Below, one piece after another: positions 7,991 through 16,446 of a stretch of 18,796 bases of DNA; position 1 is the first letter of the stretch; every line of letters starts with the position of its first letter. The notes under the pieces are model-generated. The model was not told where the DNA came from. It made no database searches and was given only the letters and a program-made list of their open reading frames with translations. This DNA comes from Nitrococcus sp. (lineage in GTDB: Bacteria > Pseudomonadota > Gammaproteobacteria > Nitrococcales > Nitrococcaceae), in assembly GCA_030452365.1 (NCBI GenBank), contig JAKDMK010000007.1:1-18796 (forward strand), given 5' to 3'. The translations under genes were made by a program, and so were the position numbers.

Positions 7991-9490
7991 GATGAAAGCC
8001 CATACGCAGGCCAGCGCCGTGGCGCTCAGCACGATTGTATAGGGTAGCGCCATCCATAGCATCCGAACGTAGGATAGCCGGATCAATGGCGCCAGGGTGG
8101 AGGTGAGCAGGAACAGAAAAGCGGCTTGGCCATTGGGCGTCGCGATGCTGGGAATGTTCGTGCCGGTATTGATCGCCACCGCCAGGTGATTGAACTGCTC
8201 GACGCTCAGCTTGCCCGCATCGAATGCGGATTTAACCTCGGTGATATAGATGGTGGCGACGAAGACGTTATCGCTTACCGCAGAGAGTATGCCGCTCGCC
8301 ACGAAGAACGCGACCTTCTGCAGGTCTCCCTCGAATGCCAGCGCCCATTTGATGACGGGTGTAAAGAGGTGCTGCTGATGGATGATCGCGACCACGCCGA
8401 AGAAGACGACCAGCAGGGCGGTGAAGGGCAGCGCCTCCTCGAAGGCGTGGCCGAGCCGATGTTCTTCGGTGATGCCGTTGAAGGCGGTGGCAAGCACGAT
8501 TATCGTTAGTCCGATGAGGCCGACTTCGGCGAGATGCAGGCCCAGCGCCACGACGAGCAGCAGCGCTGAGACTGCCTGGACGATCAGCATGGCCATCTGC
8601 GAGCGGTCACGCTGCTCGCGCTCGGCAGCCTCGAAGTTCTCGAGGATCTGCCGCACGGCCGGCGGCAGTGGGGTGCCATAGCCGAACCAGGCACGCCACT
8701 CCAGTGTGAAGCACACGATCAGCCCAACGATGAACACCGGAATCGTCACCGGCGCCATGCGCAGGAAGAACTCGATGAACTGCCATCCCATGATATGGCC
8801 GATCAGCAAGTTCTGCGGCTCACCAACAATGGTCATGACGCCCCCGAGCGCCGTGCCGATGGCGCCGTGCATCATGAGGCTGCGTAGGAACGCCCGAAAC
8901 TGCTCCAGATCCGCGCTATGATCACGATGAATCGAAGTATCATCGGCCTGATCGTGCTCATGTGAGTAGCGCTTTCCGGAGGCGGCACGGTGATAGACGC
9001 CATAGAATCCGCTTGCCACCGTGATGATCACCGCGACTACCGTCAGCGCGTCCAGGAAGGCTGAGAGGAGGGCCGACATGCTGCAGAACAGCAGCGCGAG
9101 CAGGGGTTTTGCACGCACCCCGAGCAGGATGCGGGTGAAGATGACCAGCAGCAGATCACGCAGAAAATAGATGCCCGCCACCATGAACATCAACAGCAGG
9201 ATTACCGGGAAGTTCTGCACCGCCTCCTGATAGACCTGCTGCGGACTCGCCAGGCCGATAATGATGGCTTCCAGCGCCAGCAGCCCACCCGGTTGCAGGG
9301 GGTAGCACTTCAGAGCCATGGCGAGCGTGAAGATGAACTCAAGCACCAGAGCCCACCCCGCCACGTAGGGGCCTATCGCGATCAGCAAGACGGGGTTGAC
9401 GGTGAGAAAGCCGGTGAGGGTGAGCTTGTACCACCTTGGCGAGTGGCCGAGAAAGTTTCGAGCGAAAGCCTGTGCCAGCGTCTGCGGCAT
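7988..9490 (-). CDS. nhaB: Na+/H+ antiporter NhaB
   Basis: NhaB is an inner-membrane antiporter that expels Na+ in exchange for protons and helps maintain sodium and pH homeostasis. The 500-residue length compares with about 513 in Escherichia coli. Many hydrophobic segments are visible across the protein. The family motif [14 protein letters not shown] places an aspartate at residue 147, the same position as the functional Asp147 of the E. coli protein. Other family stretches are [30 protein letters not shown] and [20 protein letters not shown] hydrophilic loop around residues 168-195 is rich in His and Asp. The ATG at 9490 is preceded by GGGGA at suitable distance. The gene sits 106 bases after fbaB and 77 bases before nadC on the same strand. 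Confidence 0.96.
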   Translation of the reverse strand: MPQTLAQAFARNFLGHSPRWYKLTLTGFLTVNPVLLIAIGPYVAGWALVLEFIFTLAMALKCYPLQPGGLLALEAIIIGLASPQQVYQEAVQNFPVILLLMFMVAGIYFLRDLLLVIFTRILLGVRAKPLLALLFCSMSALLSAFLDALTVVAVIITVASGFYGVYHRAASGKRYSHEHDQADDTSIHRDHSADLEQFRAFLRSLMMHGAIGTALGGVMTIVGEPQNLLIGHIMGWQFIEFFLRMAPVTIPVFIVGLIVCFTLEWRAWFGYGTPLPPAVRQILENFEAAEREQRDRSQMAMLIVQAVSALLLVVALGLHLAEVGLIGLTIIVLATAFNGITEEHRLGHAFEEALPFTALLVVFFGVVAIIHQQHLFTPVIKWALAFEGDLQKVAFFVASGILSAVSDNVFVATIYITEVKSAFDAGKLSVEQFNHLAVAINTGTNIPSIATPNGQAAFLFLLTSTLAPLIRLSYVRMLWMALPYTIVLSATALACVWAFI

Positions 9491-9596
9491 CGATGATCCC
9501 CGATCCGATGGGCGAGTAGCGGCGTGCCCGTGTGGCTGAACGCCGGATTAGGGCATGAGGCGCGCGTGCTGATCTTCCAACTCAGGCACCGTTCGC

Positions 9597-10649
9597 TCAG
9601 GCCACGCTCACCGTCTCATTGTCCAGGTAGACATCCTGGATGGCGTGCAGCAGCTCCACCCCCTCCCGCATGGGGCGTTGAAAAGCCTTGCGGCCGCTGA
9701 TCAGACCCATGCCCCCCGCGCGCTTGTTGATTACCGCCGTACGCACCGCCTGCTGCAGGTCATTTCCGCCCGATGCGCCGCCCGAGTTGATCAGCCCCGC
9801 GCGCCCCATGTAGCAGTTGGCGAGCTGATAGCGCGTGAGATCGATGGGGTGATCAGTGGTGAGCTCCTCATAGACCTTGCGATGGGTCTTGCCGAAACTG
9901 AGCGCGCTGAACCCGCCATTATTCTCAGGCTGCTTCTGCTTGACGATATCGGCATCGATGGTCGCCGCCAAATGATTGGCCTGCCCGGTCAGGTCGGCGG
10001 CGGTATGGTAGTCAACGCCGTCCTTCTTGAATGCCGGATTACGCAGATAGGCCCAGAGAATGGTGACCAAACCCAGGTCGTGGGCATGCGCAAAGACCTC
10101 ACTGATTTCCTGGATCTGGCGCCGGGACTCGGGCGAGCCAAAATAGATGGTCGCACCAACGGCTACCGCGCCGAGATCGAAAGCCTGCTCTACCGAGGCG
10201 AATAAAGTCTGATCATGGAGCTCCGGGTATGTGAGCAGCTCGCTGTGGTTGAGCTTGACGATAAACGGGATGCGATGCGCGTAGCGGCGCGAAACCGCCG
10301 ACAGAACGCCCAACGTGGAGGCAACAGCGTTACAGCCACCTTCGACCGCGAGACGGGCGATATTCTCCGGGTCGAAGTATTCTGGGTTGGGTGAGAAAGA
10401 GGCCCCCCCGGAGTGCTCCACGCCCTGATCGACGGGCAGGATGGACAGATAGCCGGTGCCGGTGAGGCGGCCTTGGTTGAAAATGGCCTGCAGGTTGCGC
10501 AGAACGCCTGCCTTGCGATGCTTCTGAGCAACCACGCGATCGACGTAGTCGGGCCCCGGAAGCTGCAGCATTTGCGTTGGAATACAGCGGCAACGGTAGG
10601 AGAGGAGGCTCTCGGCCTCAGCGCCGAGCAGCGAGTATACATCGGTCAT
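9597..10649 (-). CDS. fbaB: Class I fructose-bisphosphate aldolase (FbaB/DhnA type)
   Basis: This Schiff-base aldolase interconverts fructose 1,6-bisphosphate with glyceraldehyde 3-phosphate and dihydroxyacetone phosphate in glycolysis and gluconeogenesis. From the ATG at 10649 the protein has 350 residues, the same as E. coli FbaB, and it is strongly similar throughout. Visible motifs include [51 protein letters not shown] and [14 protein letters not shown], which holds Lys237 at the catalytic position. The C-terminal part contains [14 protein letters not shown] and [17 protein letters not shown]. Two tandem ATGs (10652 and 10649) follow an AAGGAG sequence at five or eight bases; either could start. 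A more upstream in-frame start at 10682 lies before that site and is unlikely. The gene is divergent from the DUF1631 gene across a region with a CRP-type site. Confidence 0.96.
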   Translation of the reverse strand: MTDVYSLLGAEAESLLSYRCRCIPTQMLQLPGPDYVDRVVAQKHRKAGVLRNLQAIFNQGRLTGTGYLSILPVDQGVEHSGGASFSPNPEYFDPENIARLAVEGGCNAVASTLGVLSAVSRRYAHRIPFIVKLNHSELLTYPELHDQTLFASVEQAFDLGAVAVGATIYFGSPESRRQIQEISEVFAHAHDLGLVTILWAYLRNPAFKKDGVDYHTAADLTGQANHLAATIDADIVKQKQPENNGGFSALSFGKTHRKVYEELTTDHPIDLTRYQLANCYMGRAGLINSGGASGGNDLQQAVRTAVINKRAGGMGLISGRKAFQRPMREGVELLHAIQDVYLDNETVSVA

Positions 10650-10784
10650 CATAGTCTCTCCTTGGGTCTCATCTGTGGCCAAGCTGGACAGGAATCCGTG
10701 TTTGCGCGTGACAGTATACGCGGTCCACGCCGATGCAGTGGGCTGTCGATGCGATGGCTCCTGGGCACTGGCAGCGATATATAT

Positions 10785-10804
10785 TATGTGAACTGGATCA
10801 CATA
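10785..10804. promoter_or_regulatory. CRP/Vfr-type binding site
   Basis: TATGTGA at 10785-10791, six bases (ACTGGA), then TCACATA at 10798-10804 form a perfect inverted repeat. The core TGTGA-N6-TCACA is exactly the CRP half-site pair. It lies between divergent fbaB and the DUF1631 gene. On the plus strand, a weak -10-like TAAAAC starts at 10824. That spacing puts the site near -41.5, as in class II CRP activation of the DUF1631 gene. For fbaB the only -10 candidate I see is TATACT (10718-10713 on the minus strand), which would put the site near -88. Binding is inferred from the motif alone. Confidence 0.75.
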
Positions 10805-10880
10805 CTATTGTCTACTACTCCTCTAAAACAGGTGGCATAGGGAGCAATTTCGTTTCTCTCAAGATTATCGGGTGTGTCGC

Positions 10881-13103
10881 ATGGCTGGGCAAAACAAGGT
10901 CGTCTGCTTGAAGACCAATTATACGCCGACAACAGGCGTCAAAGTCCTAGACGAGCTTTGCAGCTTGGCCCGCACGCGCCTGGAAGCCATGCTGTGCCAA
11001 GTCCTTGACCACGTCGATGATACCTTGTTCGACCGGGCGGAAAAGGCCGGCAGCAACGCCGATCAAGCAATGTTTTTCGCTACCATGCGCCAGGTTCGAT
11101 TGAGCCGCCGAACGGTGGTGCAGGCGTTCGTCCGGGAGACGGAGAACGCCTTCAGCCGATTGACACGGTTTCACCCCGCGGCGCTCCGAGAGCCTGCAGC
11201 AGCGCCACGGCTGGGCTATTCGCTCGAGCTTATGGACGAGACCGTCGTTGAGGAAAGCCTCGCCGCCGAAGCAATCGTCAGCAAGTTCCGCACGCGCTGC
11301 GCCCTTCCCCTCTCCCAGCTCAGGACTCGGTTGGACAGCCTTATCGCCGAGCGCAAGGTTGACGAGAGCAATAACGCGCTGGACCCGCGTCAGATCGTCG
11401 ACGCCTTCGTCGTCGCGATAGCGGGTTTCGACATCGAAATTCAGCCCAAGCTGATCATTTTTAAGCTCTTCGAGAAGCAGGCGCTGTTACAGCTGCCCGC
11501 ACTCTATGAGGCCGCTAACCAGCTGCTCATCGACGCCGATATCCTGCCGACGCTACGCGGCACCGGCGAGCCGCCGGCAGCCGGCGCTAGGCAAGCCCCG
11601 CAGAGCGCCGTCCATTCCGGCGTGGGCTTCGACCACGGTGGCGAGGACGAGCAAGACGGCGCGACCTTGCAGCTGCTTCAGCAGTTGCTCGCTCAGATGC
11701 GCGGTGGGGAACTGCCCGGAGCACAGGCAATGCGGGGCGCCGGCGTCTCGGATGTGGTTCAGGCGCTCTCTGCGCTGCAGCAGCAGCCCAGAGTTGGGAA
11801 TCTCGGCACGAGCGCTGCGCAGGTGCTCAATGCCGAGGAGCTCAAGGCGCTTCTGGGGGGCTCGCTGCGCGTTGACTCCAATGGCTTGCCGCGGCGCATC
11901 GAGCGGTCGGCGGACGATACAATCGATGTCGTTAGCATGCTCTTCGACATCATCTTGGATGATTCCCGGCTCGCGCCCTCGATTAAGGCCGTCATCGCGC
12001 GGTTGCAGATTCCGGTGCTCAAAGTGGCGATGCTGGATCGAAGCTTCTTCAACAACCGCCAGCATCCCGCGCGCGCGCTGATCAATGAGCTGGCGCACGC
12101 CGCCACCGGCTGGGTGGAGTGCGAGAATCCAAGCGCCGATCCCCTGTACCGTAAGATGAACGAGGCCATGAATCGAATTCTCGAGGGATTCGAGGAGGAC
12201 GTCGCTTTGTTCGAGCATGTCCTGCAGGATTTTCGTCACTTTCTCGCGCAGGAACAAGAGCGGACGCAGACCGTCGAGGCGCGTACCCAGCAAGCGGCGC
12301 AAGGCAAGGCTAAGGTCGAGGATGCGCGCGAGCGGGTACAGGCCGAGATCGAGCGGCGTCTGCATGGTAAGTCCGTGCCGGCCGTCGTGCGCCAGATTCT
12401 GGAAGGTGCCTGGTTCAAGGTGCTCTGCATCACCTGTGTCAAGAATGGACCACAGGGGCAAACCTGGGAATCACAGCTGGAGCTGATGGAGCGTTTGATC
12501 TGGAGCGTCCAACCGAAGGGGAATCCGGACGAACGCCAGCGCATGCTGACCCGCATGCCGGCCTTGCTGCACGATCTGCGCGAAGGGCTGCACGCCGTTT
12601 TCTACAATCCCTTCGAGATGACGCGATTTTTCAATGAATTGGAGGCTGAGCACATCCGCTGTCTAGCGCCAGCCACGGCCGAGCGATCCGGGGATGCCGC
12701 CGAACCGGAAAGCGAAGTCGAAGCGGCCGAACCGGGGCCGGTCTCGTACCGCGCCGATGAGCCTTCTGTCGCGGCCGAGACTCTCCCACTTACTGAAGAG
12801 CAGCACCTGCGGGAGGAGTGCTTGCAGCACCTGGCCGGAGTGGATCTTGGAACGTGGTTTGCTTTTTCCACTGGCGCTGGGCGCCAGCTACGCGCCAAAC
12901 TCTCGGCTCGTCTAAACGCTGGCCGGCGGCTGATATTTGTCAATCGCGCCGGCTTCAAGCTGGCTGACAAGAAATTGGAGGAAATGGCCGAGGAGCTGAG
13001 CAGCGGACGAGCGGTCATTCTCGACCATAATATGCTCTTCGACAAAGCGCTTGAGCAGGTGATCACCAATCTGCGCGATCTGCGTGCCAGCCAGGCGCCG
13101 TGA
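10881..13103 (+). CDS. DUF1631 family protein
   Basis: This is a roughly 740-residue protein matching the DUF1631 family of proteobacteria, for which I know no established biochemical function. The N-terminal helical region (first about 220 residues) contains LDELCSLARTRLEAML and a string of charged helices. A Gln-rich linker with LQLLQQLLAQMRGG follows near residues 255-300. The central conserved part carries IDVVSMLFDIILDD and IARLQIPVLKVAMLD, then HPARALINELAHAATGW. An acidic, Pro/Glu-rich linker (about 600-650) precedes a small C-terminal domain with GTWFAFSTGAGRQLRAKLS and RLIFVNRAGFKLADK, which reminds me of a PilZ-like beta-barrel, though that is only an impression. No signal peptide or membrane segment is evident. 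The start could instead be GTG at 10872, three codons upstream; neither has a strong ribosome-binding site. A CRP-type palindrome lies about 80 bases upstream. Confidence 0.88.
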   Translation: MAGQNKVVCLKTNYTPTTGVKVLDELCSLARTRLEAMLCQVLDHVDDTLFDRAEKAGSNADQAMFFATMRQVRLSRRTVVQAFVRETENAFSRLTRFHPAALREPAAAPRLGYSLELMDETVVEESLAAEAIVSKFRTRCALPLSQLRTRLDSLIAERKVDESNNALDPRQIVDAFVVAIAGFDIEIQPKLIIFKLFEKQALLQLPALYEAANQLLIDADILPTLRGTGEPPAAGARQAPQSAVHSGVGFDHGGEDEQDGATLQLLQQLLAQMRGGELPGAQAMRGAGVSDVVQALSALQQQPRVGNLGTSAAQVLNAEELKALLGGSLRVDSNGLPRRIERSADDTIDVVSMLFDIILDDSRLAPSIKAVIARLQIPVLKVAMLDRSFFNNRQHPARALINELAHAATGWVECENPSADPLYRKMNEAMNRILEGFEEDVALFEHVLQDFRHFLAQEQERTQTVEARTQQAAQGKAKVEDARERVQAEIERRLHGKSVPAVVRQILEGAWFKVLCITCVKNGPQGQTWESQLELMERLIWSVQPKGNPDERQRMLTRMPALLHDLREGLHAVFYNPFEMTRFFNELEAEHIRCLAPATAERSGDAAEPESEVEAAEPGPVSYRADEPSVAAETLPLTEEQHLREECLQHLAGVDLGTWFAFSTGAGRQLRAKLSARLNAGRRLIFVNRAGFKLADKKLEEMAEELSSGRAVILDHNMLFDKALEQVITNLRDLRASQAP

Positions 13104-13119
13104 GCGCTCCTGGGTCCGG

Positions 13120-13212
13120 CTGACAGACTTAGGTGTTTTCGTTCGGCGCATTACGGCCTGTTCGGCCTAATGCGCCCTACGGCACTGACAGGCTTGGGTA
13201 TTCGTTCGGCGC
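13120..13212. repeat. Tandem direct repeat containing a REP-like hairpin
   Basis: A segment of about 30 bases, CTGACAGRCTTRGGT followed after a few bases by CGTTCGGCGC, occurs at 13120-13149 and again at 13185-13212, giving a period of about 65 bases. Between the two lies a strong hairpin. GGCGCATTA (13145-13153) pairs with TAATGCGCC (13168-13176), with inner GGCC/GGCC pairing, one unpaired C and loop TGTTC. No T-run follows. The location between convergent genes (DUF1631 and egtB) is typical for REP-like elements. Confidence 0.65.
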
Positions 13213-13237
13213 GCGAGTGTTTGGGAAGCCCGCGCAG

Positions 13238-13263
13238 GGCGCAATAGCGAAGCGTATTGCGCC
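13238..13263. repeat. Second REP-like hairpin
   Basis: GGCGCAATA (13238-13246) and TATTGCGCC (13255-13263) are perfect nine-base arms around an eight-base loop. The arms resemble those of the hairpin at 13145-13176, suggesting one repeat family. It lies about 65 bases beyond the stop of egtB, within the convergent gap. Confidence 0.6.
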
Positions 13264-13327
13264 GCATGCTTCTGGGATCGGCAAACATCAGTAGCTGGGC
13301 GCAGCCCTGTATGATAGCCACATCTTC

Positions 13328-14494
13328 TCAATCCCACGCAAGCCGCAGACCGGCGCAGATGTGGCGCTTGTCCAGGGTATAGAAGTTACGAAAACTGGTG
13401 CGCCGAATGGGTGCCAGCGTGTACTCGCTCCCGCCGCGTAGGACGCCGTGCTGATTGTCGAACCAGGGGCTGGAATAGCCTTCGTAGGGAAGGGGCCTAA
13501 AGCCGGGATAAGGGTGAAAGCGATTGGCGCACCATTCCCACGCCTGGCCGGTGTCTTGCAACAGGCCCGCCTGGGCGGCGGCCTCCCATTCGAATTCGTG
13601 CGGCAGCTTGGCTCCAGCCCAGTGGCAGAAGGCCTCGGCCTCGTAGAAGCATATCCCACTTGCCGCGGCGCTCGGTTCCAGATCACGCGGACCAAAGGCG
13701 CTCACTTCGTACCAGGAAGGCCCCGATCGGCGCCACAGTGCAGGGCAATCTACCCGGGTGTGGCACAGCCACGCCCAGCCCGCCTCGCTCCATAGCTCGG
13801 AGCGCCGATAGCCGCCATCTTCCATGAAGGCCAAGTATTGCGCACTGGTTACCGGGCGCACAGCGATGCGGCCACTTGCTCGCCAATTCTCATGGCGCGG
13901 CTGCTCGTTGTCATAGGCGTAGGGTTCGTCGCAGCCAATCTTGACGGGTCCCGCCGGCAGATGGATCGCTTCGTCACCGCGGCTGGCCGGGGTGAGCGTG
14001 CTGTTCGGCGTCCATGGGCCGGTGAGGCGCAGTTGGCGCTGTGCGAGCACGTAATGCATTGTTTCGAGATGCTGAGCATAGTGCTGAATCAGGAAGTCGA
14101 GCAGGTAGTCCGCGCCCATCAACCGGTGCTGGCGCATGTGGTCGGGCGGATTGGCGAGCAGCGTTAGATTTTCCTTATGAACCGCACTGGTCCATTCGAG
14201 CAGCCGCTCGCGGCCACGAACCAGCTCGGGGCGTGCCGCTTTCTCGCATAAATCCGGGAAATAGACTCCATGCAGGGTGGCGGTGATCGCGTTGTTGCCA
14301 AGCACGACTTCGCGCAGCCAATAGGTTTCGATGAATGCGCAGTGGCCCAAATGCCAGCCGAGTGGACTGAGGTCGTTGTGATACTGAGTACGGACATCCT
14401 CGGCAGGAAGCCGTCCGACGATGTCCTGGCCCCTCTGATGCATTTTTGCCAGCTCGGCGATTCGCCGCGCCGTCCCCAGCCAGCGTTCTGCCAT
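13328..14494 (-). CDS. egtB: Ergothioneine biosynthesis sulfoxide synthase EgtB
   Basis: EgtB is a non-heme iron enzyme that uses O2 to join hercynine to a cysteine thiol (gamma-glutamylcysteine or cysteine), forming the sulfoxide precursor of ergothioneine. The 388-residue protein has the expected order: an N-terminal DinB-like four-helix domain and a C-terminal FGE/sulfatase-modifying-type domain. The iron ligands are visible as His51 in GWHLGHCAFIETYW and His138/His142 in QHYAQHLETM. The C-terminal domain shows WEWCANRFHPYPGF, VLRGGSEYTL and FRNFYTLDKRHICAGLRLA. It is a little shorter than many EgtBs (around 430). Compared from memory with the mycobacterial enzyme, the Trp-Asp after FRN is Phe-Tyr here, so sulfur-donor recognition may differ. 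It starts four bases after the egtC stop, so the two are very likely translationally coupled. egtD is divergent next to egtC. Confidence 0.9.
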   Translation of the reverse strand: MAERWLGTARRIAELAKMHQRGQDIVGRLPAEDVRTQYHNDLSPLGWHLGHCAFIETYWLREVVLGNNAITATLHGVYFPDLCEKAARPELVRGRERLLEWTSAVHKENLTLLANPPDHMRQHRLMGADYLLDFLIQHYAQHLETMHYVLAQRQLRLTGPWTPNSTLTPASRGDEAIHLPAGPVKIGCDEPYAYDNEQPRHENWRASGRIAVRPVTSAQYLAFMEDGGYRRSELWSEAGWAWLCHTRVDCPALWRRSGPSWYEVSAFGPRDLEPSAAASGICFYEAEAFCHWAGAKLPHEFEWEAAAQAGLLQDTGQAWEWCANRFHPYPGFRPLPYEGYSSPWFDNQHGVLRGGSEYTLAPIRRTSFRNFYTLDKRHICAGLRLAWD

Positions 14495-14498
14495 GTTG

Positions 14499-15275
14499 TT
14501 ATAGGCCGGTTACGCTCAGCCGGCGAGTGCCGTCCAGCGCCACAATATGGTGGGCAGGTACCGCCTCCCAGTGCATGCCGGGTGTGAGTGGCTCGGATGC
14601 GATCAGTACGCCATCCGGGCACAACGGGTCGGAGTCGGTTGCATAGAGTGTCGGGCACTCATCGCCGATCGCATGTCGAGTCACCGCGATCTCACTGCCA
14701 TCGCTCAGGGCGATGTTGAGCAACGCCCGTCCATCTGGCACCCAGGTGGCGAGGGCATTCACCAACCGACGCAGCAGCAACCGGGGCGGTTGCGGGTCTT
14801 CGGCGCCGAGCTGGCGGATCACCGCAAATAGATACTCGGAATCGGTATTGCCGTGAATCGCGGCTTCAATATCCGGCTGCAACCAGCTGCGTAGCCGGGG
14901 TCTCAGGTCGTCCGCGAAATGGTCGACGAATCCGTTGTGCAGAAACAGCAGGCGGCAATCCGAGAACGGCTGGGTGTTGGCGTATCCGCTGGCGAATCCT
15001 GCTGTAGCACTGCGCACATTGGCGAGCCACAAGTCGCGTATCAGCGAGCGACCCAGCGCCGCCAGGTTGGGGTCCGCCCAGGCGGGTTGAATATTGCGAT
15101 AGGCGACCGGGCAGCCGGCATCGTCATACCAACCGAACCCGAAGCCGTCTGCGTTCAGGGCGGCTGAGCGCATTTCCCGAGGCGACCAGGCTTGGCGAAT
15201 CAGGCTGTGCTCTGGGGCCAGCAGGAAGCGCTCCAAGTAGACGGGTTGGCCCAGGTAGGCGGCTAGTCGGCACAC
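14499..15275 (-). CDS. egtC: Ergothioneine biosynthesis amidohydrolase EgtC (class II glutamine amidotransferase fold)
   Basis: EgtC removes the gamma-glutamyl group from the gamma-glutamyl-cysteinyl-hercynine sulfoxide made by EgtB. I place the start at GTG 15275 because this puts Cys directly after the initiator (then RLAAYLG), giving the N-terminal cysteine nucleophile required in this fold, and because GGGAG lies seven bases upstream. Starts farther upstream would bury the nucleophile. The protein has 258 residues. Motifs are NADGFGFGWYD, the RSAT segment, NTQPFSDCRLLFLHNG and NTDSEYLF, all typical of class II amidotransferase domains. It is followed at four bases by egtB, and egtD diverges from it across 90 bases, so the three genes likely share a control region. 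Confidence 0.9.
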   Translation of the reverse strand: MCRLAAYLGQPVYLERFLLAPEHSLIRQAWSPREMRSAALNADGFGFGWYDDAGCPVAYRNIQPAWADPNLAALGRSLIRDLWLANVRSATAGFASGYANTQPFSDCRLLFLHNGFVDHFADDLRPRLRSWLQPDIEAAIHGNTDSEYLFAVIRQLGAEDPQPPRLLLRRLVNALATWVPDGRALLNIALSDGSEIAVTRHAIGDECPTLYATDSDPLCPDGVLIASEPLTPGMHWEAVPAHHIVALDGTRRLSVTGL

Positions 15276-15365
15276 GTCAGTTCTCCCGCAAGGTTGTGCG
15301 TTCCTCACAGTAGGATGGTAGCTTATGGCGAAACGTCCTCACGTAAAAGATAGAGCACTTTCTTT

Positions 15366-16379
15366 ATGAATATTTCCATGGACGGTGCGTCTGCCCGCAA
15401 TCGGATCTTCGAACGCTTCAATTGTCAGCCGGTTCCAGCCGCACGTGTCGTACCCGATCTGGCCGAGGACGTTCGGCGCGGATTCGCCCGCCGGCCACGT
15501 GTCCTCCCACCGAAGTATTTCTATGATGCCTGGGGCTCCGAGCTATTCGATCGGATCTGCGATACGCCCGAATACTACCCGACCCGGACCGAGGCGCAGC
15601 TTCTCGATCAGTCGGCACACAGCATCATCCGGCGCGCCCAACCGGACCATATCATCGAGCTTGGCAGCGGCACCTCGCGCAAAACGGCACATCTGTTGGA
15701 GGCTTGCGAGGCCAACGGGCTCGATCCGGACTACTGGCCCTTCGACGTGTGTGAAGAGGTTCTGCACACGGCCGCCAAGGCACTCATCGAGGCACATCCA
15801 TGGCTTAGGGTGCAGGCGCTGATCGGGGACTATTCGGCGGGATTGGCGCATCTTCCGCAGCCCGCGGGGCGGCGACTCTTTGTTTTTTTGGGCGGAACGA
15901 TCGGCAATATGACGCCAGATCAAGCAATTGCCTTTCTCAATGAGCTGCGCGGCCTGATGCGAGCGGGCGATGCCTTTCTGTTGGGTGCTGACCGCACCAA
16001 GGATCCCCGACTGCTAGAGGCGGCTTACGATGACGCGACTGGGCTCACCGCCGAGTTCAACCGTAACGTGCTCAACGTCATCAACCAAGTCCTTGGCGGT
16101 GATTTCGATCCCCAGGCCTTTGATCACCTAGCCGTTTACAACGAAGCTTTGCAGCGTATAGAGATGTATCTCGTCGCACGCCGCGACCAGGACGTGCATC
16201 TAATGGCGCTCGATCGCCGCTATGGTTTTGCTGGTGGCGAGCGCATTCTCACTGAGATCAGCCGCAAATTCACCACGGAATCGCTTACCGCCGAGCTACG
16301 AGCGGCTCGGTTGACCCCCATCAGCCATTATCAACCAACAGACCGCCACTTCTCCCTGGTGCTGGCCCACCCGAGCTGA
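15366..16379 (+). CDS. egtD: L-histidine N-alpha-methyltransferase EgtD
   Basis: EgtD transfers three methyl groups from S-adenosylmethionine to the alpha-amino group of histidine, producing hercynine, the first intermediate of ergothioneine. The protein has 337 residues (mycobacterial EgtD about 321). Motifs in order are PKYFYDAWGSELFD and PEYYPTRTEAQLL near residues 49-80, the SAM-binding IELGSGTSRKT near 96-106, FLGGTIGNM near 173-181 with the Asn used for histidine binding, and ILTEISRKF near 295-303 with the Glu-x-Ser pair that in the known structure contacts the substrate amino group. A second in-frame ATG lies at 15378, and no strong ribosome-binding site separates the two. The gene is divergent from egtC-egtB. 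The first base of the SDR-like remnant's frame lies 22 bases after its stop. Confidence 0.95.
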   Translation: MNISMDGASARNRIFERFNCQPVPAARVVPDLAEDVRRGFARRPRVLPPKYFYDAWGSELFDRICDTPEYYPTRTEAQLLDQSAHSIIRRAQPDHIIELGSGTSRKTAHLLEACEANGLDPDYWPFDVCEEVLHTAAKALIEAHPWLRVQALIGDYSAGLAHLPQPAGRRLFVFLGGTIGNMTPDQAIAFLNELRGLMRAGDAFLLGADRTKDPRLLEAAYDDATGLTAEFNRNVLNVINQVLGGDFDPQAFDHLAVYNEALQRIEMYLVARRDQDVHLMALDRRYGFAGGERILTEISRKFTTESLTAELRAARLTPISHYQPTDRHFSLVLAHPS

Positions 16380-16408
16380 GCGCGCGCAATTTCGGCACGA
16401 GATGGATC

Positions 16409-16437
16409 CCGGCCCCCGGATCGGCGTCCGGGGCCGG
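16409..16437 (+). terminator. GC-rich hairpin after egtD, possible terminator
   Basis: CCGGCCCCCGGA (16409-16420) pairs with TCCGGGGCCGG (16427-16437) with a single extra C and a six-base loop. It begins 30 bases after the egtD stop. The stem is very stable, but the following bases (CTTCGCC) are not T-rich, so a role as a strong intrinsic terminator is uncertain. Confidence 0.4.
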
Positions 16438-16446
16438 CTTCGCCAG

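Noticed and set aside
9491..9596. Possible terminator between fbaB and nhaB (CGGCGT ... ACGCCG)
   Set aside because: Six-base arms, a long loop and no T-tract make this no better than chance in high-GC DNA.
11553..12461. A 302-codon minus-strand open frame inside the DUF1631 gene
   Set aside because: It lies antisense to a full-length conserved family protein and shows no recognisable domain.
13328..16379. Selenoneine (SenA/SenB/SenC) cluster instead of ergothioneine
   Set aside because: No selenosugar synthase or SelD-like gene is adjacent, and EgtC with its N-terminal cysteine fits ergothioneine.
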